A stretch of DNA of 64,000 nt. Origin: Whitmania pigra (lineage: Eukaryota; Annelida; Clitellata; Hirudinida; Haemopidae). Positions 57,787 to 64,000 of the stretch are shown here, in pieces. The notes under the pieces are model-generated. The model did no database searches. It had not been told where the DNA came from and saw nothing but the letters and a program-made list of their open reading frames with translations. Both the position numbers and the translations under genes were made by a program. The stretch spans positions 1-64,000 of the forward strand of contig JAJTWR010000074.1 of NCBI GenBank assembly GCA_021613335.1, written 5' to 3'. Each line of letters opens with the position of its first letter. Position 1 is the stretch's first letter.

Positions 57787-58599
57787 TCAGCGTCCGCTGA
57801 AAGCGGGCTGACGCCGCCCCAGCATGGCGGCCACCGCCTCCTTGTGATCGTTGGTGGCATGGGCCAGCGATTGCATGGCCGCGCACATTTCCAACAACGC
57901 TCCCAGATCCATCGCCTGCCCTTGACGCAGCAATCGGCGGGTCATACGGACCGCATGAATGGGATTGACGGCGATGCGCCTTGCCAAGGCGCGAGCGTGA
58001 GCCATCAATTCGGCATCGGGGACGACCTTGGACACCAATCCGCAGGCCAAGGCCTCGTCCGCATCGATCGCGTCGCCGGTTAAGGCCATCTCGCACGCCT
58101 TGGAAAAACCCACGATGCGGGGCAGAAACCAAGCGCCGCCATCCCCCGGCACGATGCCGATCTTGACGAAGCTTTCAGCAAAACGCGCGCTTTGCGAAGC
58201 GATGCGGATGTCGCACATGCAGGCCAGATCGCACCCGGCACCAATTGCCGGACCATTGATCGCGGCGATCAAGGGAACTTCCATGGCTTCAATCAGCATG
58301 GGAAGACGTTGAATGCCTCGGCGGTAATTCAAACGGGTCTGCGCAGGTAAGACGTCGTTGAGACCGCCCCCTTCGCCCATCCCGTTCAGATTTCCCCCAG
58401 AAGAGAACGCCGTACCCGCCCCGGTCAGGATAACCACCCTGGTGGCATTGTCGCGATCCAGACGCTGCAGCGTTTCCATGAACGGCTCAAGGATTTCCTC
58501 GTCCGAGATGGGATTGCGCAACCTTGGCATGTTGAGCGACAAGGTGACGATGCCGTCTTCCTTTTCCTCAATCAAAAACTCGCCCGCGGTTCCGGCCAT
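57787..58599 (-). CDS. enoyl-CoA hydratase/isomerase family protein
   Basis: 270 residues. FSSGGNLNGMGEGGG and INGPAIGAGCDLACMCDIRIA form the oxyanion hole; SFVKIGIVPGDGGAWFLPRIVG carries the catalytic acid region. Works on acyl-CoA intermediates with the two dehydrogenases upstream. The C-terminus GRRQPAFSGR is typical of the family. Confidence 0.88.
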   Translation of the reverse strand: MAGTAGEFLIEEKEDGIVTLSLNMPRLRNPISDEEILEPFMETLQRLDRDNATRVVILTGAGTAFSSGGNLNGMGEGGGLNDVLPAQTRLNYRRGIQRLPMLIEAMEVPLIAAINGPAIGAGCDLACMCDIRIASQSARFAESFVKIGIVPGDGGAWFLPRIVGFSKACEMALTGDAIDADEALACGLVSKVVPDAELMAHARALARRIAVNPIHAVRMTRRLLRQGQAMDLGALLEMCAAMQSLAHATNDHKEAVAAMLGRRQPAFSGR

Positions 58600-58635
58600 G
58601 TCTTCCTCGCTTCAATTTGAGCGCGTTTGATCTGC

Positions 58636-59778
58636 TCAACGTAGTCCCAAGCCTCGGGCGATGATCCCGCGCAGGATTTCACGGGCGCCGCCGCGCAGGG
58701 AAAAGGACGGCGCATTCATGACGATATGCGCCAATACCTCGGGCAGTGCGGACGAGCCATGCAGGGTCGGTTCCACCGTCAGCACCGAACGCACGATTTC
58801 GGGTATTTCCTGTTCGACCAATGCCCCTTGATCCTTGACCAAAGCGGCATGAAGCGACGGGTTGTCGCCATTTTGCAGCATTCCCGCCACCGAACGCGAC
58901 AATCGACGCAAGATCAGCAGATGGCCGACGATCCGTCCGATAGCCCCCTTGGCGGCGTCTGAGGGATCCTCGCCAAGCAGGCGGACGGCTTCCACCACCA
59001 AGGTAAACGACGACAAAAAGCGATCGGGACCGCTGCGTTCGAACGATAGTTCGCTCATGACCTGCTCCCAGCCGTCGCCTAGCCTGCCGATCGCCGCCGA
59101 TGAAGGGATGAAAGCATCCTCAAACGTCACCTCATTGAAATGATGTTCGCCCGACATGTCGGCGATAGGCCTGACGCTGATCCCGGGCAGAGACAGATCG
59201 ACCAGGAATTGCGACGCCCCGCCATGGCGGTCATCGCTAGCTGCTGTGCGACAGAACAAGATCATGTAGTGAGATTTATGGGCATAGGTGGTCCACAGTT
59301 TGGTGCCGTTGACCAAAAAACCACCATCAGTTTGTACCGCCCGGGTGCGCACCCCGGCCAAATCGGATCCGGAATCAGGCTCGCTCATTCCGATACAGAA
59401 AAAGCATTCGCCCGCGGCAATGCGCGGCAAGATGTCGCGGCGCTGCTGTTCGGTTCCGGCTTTCAGTAACAGCGGGCCGCTTTGCCTGTCGGCAATCCAG
59501 TGCGCGGCCACCGGGGCGCCGGCCGCCAGCATTTCCTCAAGGACTGCGTAACGCTCCAGTGCGCTGCGCTCATGCCCCCCATATTGCTTTGGCCAAGTCA
59601 TGCCGATCCAGCCGCGCCGCCCCATCTTACGGCTGAAACCGGCGTCGAATCCCGACCACGAACGAGCCTTGTCGCGCGGCGAACGTCCGCGCAATTCGGT
59701 GGCCAGAAACTCACGGACTTCCTGACGCAAATCCTCGACATCGGCGCCTGGCGGCGGCGGAAAGAAAATCCCGTTCAT
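58636..59778 (-). CDS. acyl-CoA dehydrogenase, larger partner
   Basis: 380 residues. FFCIGMSEPDSGSDLAGVRTRA (flavin and substrate loop) and WTTYAHKSHYMILFCRTA are strongly conserved. Adjacent to a second, more divergent dehydrogenase gene; such pairs often form heteromers, for example in pimeloyl-CoA or sterol side-chain degradation. The acyl substrate is unknown. Confidence 0.9.
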   Translation of the reverse strand: MNGIFFPPPPGADVEDLRQEVREFLATELRGRSPRDKARSWSGFDAGFSRKMGRRGWIGMTWPKQYGGHERSALERYAVLEEMLAAGAPVAAHWIADRQSGPLLLKAGTEQQRRDILPRIAAGECFFCIGMSEPDSGSDLAGVRTRAVQTDGGFLVNGTKLWTTYAHKSHYMILFCRTAASDDRHGGASQFLVDLSLPGISVRPIADMSGEHHFNEVTFEDAFIPSSAAIGRLGDGWEQVMSELSFERSGPDRFLSSFTLVVEAVRLLGEDPSDAAKGAIGRIVGHLLILRRLSRSVAGMLQNGDNPSLHAALVKDQGALVEQEIPEIVRSVLTVEPTLHGSSALPEVLAHIVMNAPSFSLRGGAREILRGIIARGLGLR

Positions 59779-59792
59779 CGGTCATCCCTTCC

Positions 59793-60848
59793 CTAAGCCG
59801 CGGTCATCAAGGGCCACAAGCCATCGGCGCCAGTCTTCAGCACCGTTTCGCCGACACAGCGGTTCCAATGGCCTTCGTTCCCAAATTCGTCACGCCACGA
59901 CCACAGCCGCCGCGTAATACGATGAAGCGCATGTTCGTGGGTGAAGCCAATGGCCCCATGGACCTGATGGGCGATGGCCGCCGCCGCCCCTGCAGCTTCG
60001 CTGGTGCGCGCCTTGGCAACGGCGATCGTCAGGAAGTCGAAGCCGCGCGCCACCGCATCGATAGCCAGACAGGCGCTGCCGCTAGCCACAGCCGATTGTC
60101 CCGCCAACACCGCCAAACTCTGCTGAATGGCTTGGAACTTGGCGATGGGGCGGCCAAATTGAACGCGCTCGTTGGCGTATCGAATAGTCATATCCAGAAC
60201 CCTGCCGATGGCGCCGGCCATCTGGATGGTCCGCAAGGCCGCACCGGCCAGCACGACCGTATCGAGGGCTAGATCGGGCGCCGCCGACACCATGTCGGAC
60301 GACAGCGCGGTATCGAAAACAAGGTCGTCGCGCGGCTCGTTGGCCAGGTTGCGGCCGAATGTCACCGTGAACTGGCCAGCAGGCAGCAACGCCACATGGG
60401 GGTGGCCGCGTTCGTTTCCGGCCACCAAGGCTATACCGGCTGAGGATCCGCCCCAGGCGACGCGTTTCATGCTTCCGGCAAGGCGCCAGCCCTCCCCTTG
60501 ACGCGCCAGACCCGCCGCCTCGGCGCACCGACCCAAGCTCAGCGCGCCACCGGGCAGCGGCAATTCGGCAAGGGCTAAAAGCCGGTTGGCCATCATGGTT
60601 TCCGCCAACGGCAGGGGCAGGGCGAACTGCCCGGCCAGACGGATAAGAGCCAGGGCGGCGCTCGGATCGACGCCAAATCCGCCCTTGTTCTCGGGGACCA
60701 GGACAAGCGGCAGTCCCATGGCCTCAACCTCTTGCCAGGAGCGTTCGAGCAAGCCGCACCCTTCAGCCCGCCCGATCGCCTGAGCGGTGGCAAGTTCGCC
60801 GAAAAGTCGTCCGGCAGTATCGACAAGAATCTCTTCGGCTTCGTTCAC
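59793..60848 (-). CDS. acyl-CoA dehydrogenase, divergent partner
   Basis: About 351 residues from the GTG at 60848, which has GGAGG 5 bases ahead; the TTG at 60869 gives a poorer start. PLVLVPENKGGFGVDPSAAL, ANERVQFGRPIAKFQAIQQSLA and QVHGAIGFTHEHALHRITRR mark an acyl-CoA dehydrogenase, but the segment usually carrying the SEP flavin loop is degenerate. First gene of the operon, right behind the TTTCA-N5-TGAAA site. Confidence 0.87.
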   Translation of the reverse strand: MNEAEEILVDTAGRLFGELATAQAIGRAEGCGLLERSWQEVEAMGLPLVLVPENKGGFGVDPSAALALIRLAGQFALPLPLAETMMANRLLALAELPLPGGALSLGRCAEAAGLARQGEGWRLAGSMKRVAWGGSSAGIALVAGNERGHPHVALLPAGQFTVTFGRNLANEPRDDLVFDTALSSDMVSAAPDLALDTVVLAGAALRTIQMAGAIGRVLDMTIRYANERVQFGRPIAKFQAIQQSLAVLAGQSAVASGSACLAIDAVARGFDFLTIAVAKARTSEAAGAAAAIAHQVHGAIGFTHEHALHRITRRLWSWRDEFGNEGHWNRCVGETVLKTGADGLWPLMTAA

Positions 60849-60873
60849 GTTACCTCCTGCCCGGCTCAAGTCA

Positions 60874-60888
60874 TTTCATTGTGTGAAA
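60874..60888. promoter_or_regulatory. IclR-type operator candidate TTTCA-N5-TGAAA
   Basis: Perfect inverted repeat 26 bp ahead of the first dehydrogenase start, flanked by an AT-rich minus-strand promoter-like stretch. Identical half-sites recur in the regulator/CoA-transferase region at 62081-62105. Confidence 0.7.
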
Positions 60889-61142
60889 CGACTTTTCAAA
60901 TTTATATGACAATACAGGCAAGCGGCAGATTGGCGCAACCAAATTCGCCGCGCCTTTTCCATGGAGGCAAAGGTGAGCCCGGAAAATCGGACAGGATGCC
61001 AAGCTGTTCCCAACCTGAGAAGGATTGGGGTCCGCTCGCCCCCTGGACAACCAAGGCGGACGGCAGCTTCACCTTGCCCGGATCAGGCCGAACGGGCGAC
61101 TTCCTGTGACTTCGCAGCTTGAGATGGGACGGCTGACCAAGG

Positions 61143-61931
61143 TCAATCCTCGTCCGCACGCGGTTGCTGAGCAATTATCTCGGCCAGTCTTTGAGCGGCG
61201 GCCCGCAGGGGAGCCAAGAGACATTCAACGGCAGCATCGAATGTGACGGCGTTGCGCAGCAACATGACGTTCAGCGACGCGCAGGCGAAGTCGCCCCGCA
61301 GCACCGGCACCGCCATGGCCCAAGCCTGACCGTCGTATTCGCGCTTGCTGTAGGTGTCGTCCATGACCGCATAGCCCCGCTGGCGGACCTCGGCTAGAAC
61401 GTCCTCGGCCTTGTCAAGATCGGCGCTTTCCAGACCGAAACGTTCACGCACATTGGCCAAGATGGTCCGACGTTCGTCCTCTCGACAGAACGCCACATAG
61501 GCCCGGCCTAGCGAAGTGGACAGGATCGGAGCCCGATAGCCCGGCTTTCTGTTGAAGGAAAGCGGTCCTTGCTCGCGGCTTGTCTGAATGACGATCATCG
61601 TTCCGCGATTGCACAAGGCCAGATCCGACGGCCACCCCACCTGCCGCCGCAAGTCGCTCAGGATGGGGAGCGCGGCATGGCCAATGCTGCGATGAAGATC
61701 AAATCCTCGGCTCAGTTCCAGAACCGCCCCGGCGGGCGCATAGGCCGCCCGACCAGGGACGCGGACCACATAGCCGCCATGAAGCAAAGTTTCCAGCATT
61801 CGTACGATGGTTGCCTTGTCCAACCCCGTGGCGGCATGAACTGTCCCCACCGTCGCCTCACCAGCCTCATTTACCGCACGCAGCACCTCAAGACCACGCA
61901 GAAACGCTGCAACAGGTTTGAAAGAGGCCAT
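61143..61931 (-). CDS. IclR-family transcriptional regulator
   Basis: 262 residues. N-terminal HTH (FLRGLEVLRAVNEAGE, VHAATGLDKATIVRMLETLL) and IclR effector domain (ALCNRGTMIVIQTSREQGPL, VMDDTYSKREYDGQAWAMAV). Flanked by the dehydrogenase operon and a divergent CoA-transferase, both preceded by the same inverted repeat, so it very probably controls both. Confidence 0.9.
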   Translation of the reverse strand: MASFKPVAAFLRGLEVLRAVNEAGEATVGTVHAATGLDKATIVRMLETLLHGGYVVRVPGRAAYAPAGAVLELSRGFDLHRSIGHAALPILSDLRRQVGWPSDLALCNRGTMIVIQTSREQGPLSFNRKPGYRAPILSTSLGRAYVAFCREDERRTILANVRERFGLESADLDKAEDVLAEVRQRGYAVMDDTYSKREYDGQAWAMAVPVLRGDFACASLNVMLLRNAVTFDAAVECLLAPLRAAAQRLAEIIAQQPRADED

Positions 61932-62080
61932 GCACGCACCCTATCGATCGAATCGGTCGCCCCACCTTGGCGCGATCCGTCCTTTTTCTAAATGCAGCCC
62001 GTCCACCTGACAATTGCCAATACCGGAAATAATTCGCTTGCACCGCTCGAGACAGTGACGCTAGGCTCATCCCCAAAATA

Positions 62081-62105
62081 TGAAACGATATTTCATTTAA
62101 TGAAA
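62081..62105. promoter_or_regulatory. three alternating half-sites of the IclR-type operator
   Basis: TGAAA-N5-TTTCA-N5-TGAAA, giving one perfect TTTCA-N5-TGAAA site and one in the opposite phase. Lies between the divergent IclR and CoA-transferase genes, about 60 bp ahead of the latter. Confidence 0.75.
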
Positions 62106-62163
62106 CGAATGTCAGGCCATCAATGCGGACAAGCCTGACACCGTTCACAGGAATTCCAATGGC

Positions 62164-63513
62164 ATGACTATGTCCAACAACAAGGCGATCGCGGCGGCAG
62201 GCGCCCTTTCAGGGTTGCGCGTGCTGGATCTGAGCAGAGTGCTGGCGGGACCCTGGGCATCGCAGATCCTGGGAGATCTTGGCGCGGAAATCATCAAGAT
62301 CGAACGTCCAGGACACGGCGACGACACCCGCGCTTGGGGGCCGCCCTTCCTTTTCGAGCCGGGCTCGTCCGAAAAAGACAGGCTGAGCGCTTATTATTTG
62401 TGCTGCAACCGCAACAAACGTTCCGTGGCCATCGATATCGCCACTCAGGAAGGCGCGGATATCGTCAGGGATCTGGCGCGTAACAGCGATATCGTCATCG
62501 AAAATTTCAAACCGGGCAATCTTGCCCGCTATGGGTTGGATTACGACAGCTTGTCGGCCATCAACCCCCGCCTGATCTATTGTTCGATTACTGGGTTCGG
62601 GCAAACCGGTCCGCTGGCCGCCCGGCCCGGATACGACTTCCTGATCCAGGGCATGAGCGGGCTGATGAGCATCACCGGTCAACCCGACGGCGCTCAGGGA
62701 AGCGAGCCTATGAAGGTGGGCATGGCGGTATCGGACATCGTCACCGGACTTTATGCCACCATCGCGACCCTGGCTGCCGTGCGCTACCGTGAGCAAACCG
62801 GCAGGGGCCAATACCTGGATTGCGCATTGTTGGATTCGCAGATCGCCGTGCTGGCCAACCAGGCGTCGAACTGGCTTGTAGGAGGTATTGTTCCGGGCAT
62901 GATGGGTAACCGCCATCCCAATGTGGTGCCCTATCGCACCTTCGCCACCGCCGACGGGCACATTATCGTCGCTGTCGGCAACGATCGTCAATTTCGAGCA
63001 TTTTGTACCCTTCTGGGCCTTGGCGACGTGCCCGCCGACCGGCGCTTCGCCGGCAACGCCAACAGGCTGGCCAACCGGGAGGCGCTTGAAGCCATATTGG
63101 AACACGCCATCCGTGGCTGGTCCTCGAACGATATGATTGCTGCAATGGCCGAGGTCGGCGTTCCCGGCGGCCCGATCAACCGGGTCGACCAGGTTTTTCA
63201 GAGCCCCCAAGCGGTGGCGCGCGGCCTGGTTCAGGAAATGGCGATGGATAGCGGCGCCACCGTCCGCACCGTGGGTTTTCCGGTCAAGATGTCCGACACG
63301 CAGCCAACCTATCATACCCCTCCGCCCCGTCTGGGCCAGCACACCGACGTTGTGCTTTCCGAAATATTGGGGTTCGGCGCCGAACGCGTCGCGCGCCTGC
63401 GCGACTTGGGCGTCCTTGGCCGGAGCGATCAGCGCGCCACAAACCGGACAGGAGAAACACGAAACCGTCAACGGCGCCAGTTTTCGAAGGCGCCCAGGTT
63501 CGAGCGCCATTGA
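62164..63513 (+). CDS. class III CoA-transferase (CaiB/BaiF family)
   Basis: 449 residues; ATG 62164 or 62170. LRVLDLSRVLAGPWASQILG, CCNRNKRSVAIDIATQEGA, and PGYDFLIQGMSGLMSITG with the catalytic Asp. Activates the imported acid by CoA transfer. The last 30 or so residues after LRDLGVLG have no counterpart in the family, so the true end may have been lost by a late frame change. Confidence 0.9.
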   Translation: MTMSNNKAIAAAGALSGLRVLDLSRVLAGPWASQILGDLGAEIIKIERPGHGDDTRAWGPPFLFEPGSSEKDRLSAYYLCCNRNKRSVAIDIATQEGADIVRDLARNSDIVIENFKPGNLARYGLDYDSLSAINPRLIYCSITGFGQTGPLAARPGYDFLIQGMSGLMSITGQPDGAQGSEPMKVGMAVSDIVTGLYATIATLAAVRYREQTGRGQYLDCALLDSQIAVLANQASNWLVGGIVPGMMGNRHPNVVPYRTFATADGHIIVAVGNDRQFRAFCTLLGLGDVPADRRFAGNANRLANREALEAILEHAIRGWSSNDMIAAMAEVGVPGGPINRVDQVFQSPQAVARGLVQEMAMDSGATVRTVGFPVKMSDTQPTYHTPPPRLGQHTDVVLSEILGFGAERVARLRDLGVLGRSDQRATNRTGETRNRQRRQFSKAPRFERH

Positions 63514-63606
63514 CAGGAGTACGCCAATAGCTTCAACTAAATTCGCAGACATCCTATATAAAGAGCGGGATTCGATCAAAGTATTCTACAGGGAAGGGAG
63601 GAGCGG

Positions 63607-64000
63607 ATGCAAAAACTCCTTGCCAGTTCGATCGCTGGAATCGCGGTTTTTGCCTTGGCAACGGCGGCGTATGCCGGCGCCACGCTCGACCGCGTCATGA
63701 AAAAGAAGGCCATGGTGGTCGCGACTAATAGCGGCTGGCCGCCGCAGAGCTATCTTGACGATCGAAACAAGCTGGTTGGGTTCGATATCGACGTTGCGAA
63801 AGAAATTGCCAGGCGTCTTGGCGTCGAGGTCAGCTTTGAGACGCCCGCTTGGGAGACATTGACCGGCGGTCGTTGGCAGGGGCGATACGATCTCGGCGTC
63901 GGTTCGGTCACGCCGACCAAGGCGCGCTCTCAGGTTATCGATTTCGTCGGAATCTATTATTACAGCCCCTATGTCTATGTTCTGCACAAGGACAGCAAGG
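63607..64000 (+). CDS. amino-acid-type ABC solute-binding protein, cut by the window edge
   Basis: The first 131 residues are visible. Sec signal (MQKLLASSIAGIAVFALATA ... AYAG), then the family 3 motifs SGWPPQSYLDDRNKLVGFDI, DVAKEIARRLGV and YDLGVGSVTPTKARSQVIDF. Binds a polar amino acid or related solute in the periplasm. GGGAGG lies 10 bases before the start; it begins a new unit downstream of the CoA-transferase. Confidence 0.87.
   Translation, partial: MQKLLASSIAGIAVFALATAAYAGATLDRVMKKKAMVVATNSGWPPQSYLDDRNKLVGFDIDVAKEIARRLGVEVSFETPAWETLTGGRWQGRYDLGVGSVTPTKARSQVIDFVGIYYYSPYVYVLHKDSK

Overview
The window looks like a piece of a GC-rich alphaproteobacterial chromosome, most like Rhodospirillales. 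The main reason is the housekeeping block dgt, argS, SPOR protein, scpA, scpB, tatB, tatC, serS, surE, pcm, LysM/M23 peptidase, an order typical of that group. Placement by gene order is inference; no 16S gene is present.

Layout. 1-6655 (minus): the proximal half of a BREX type 3-like phage-defence locus, read as a helix-turn-helix gene, brxF, brxC, a small stub, a repeat-containing ORF and a PglX-type methyltransferase that runs off the left edge. The HTH gene and pglX carry frame breaks. 6900-9335: a pile of truncated mobile-element pieces (LysR stub, IS256, IS3, IS5, IS630). 9572-12882 (minus): a peptide-type ABC importer without ATPases. 13041-13797: tRNA-Arg(CCT) and rpmB. 14085-19867: a TPR-sulfotransferase fusion and a two-gene nicotinate-dehydrogenase-like hydroxylase with three c-type haem sites. 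20112-27696: a catabolic operon with two crotonases, a broken CoA-transferase, a cysteine-dioxygenase-family thiol dioxygenase, a tripartite tricarboxylate transporter and an IclR regulator. 27992-35402: a sigma-54 activator, a clear -24/-12 promoter, and acetone carboxylase acxABC ending in a strong hairpin.

35433-50355 is the core block with erpA. It is interrupted by a two-gene iron-type ABC cassette (both genes frame-broken) between scpB and tatB. 50657-54699 holds IS5 and IS481 wreckage around a thiolase gene whose downstream acyl-CoA dehydrogenase survives only as a stub. 54784-63513: a TRAP transporter, a crotonase and two acyl-CoA dehydrogenases on the minus strand, an IclR regulator, and a divergent CoA-transferase. 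Copies of one inverted repeat, TTTCA-N5-TGAAA, sit in both control regions. 63607 to the end: start of an amino-acid-type solute-binding protein.

One feature runs through the window: single-base frame breaks, also in genes expected to be essential or well kept (dgt, scpA). Some must be either sequence errors or real decay; read depth at the listed sites would decide. Two unrelated transposases are each broken by a 13-bp tandem duplication.
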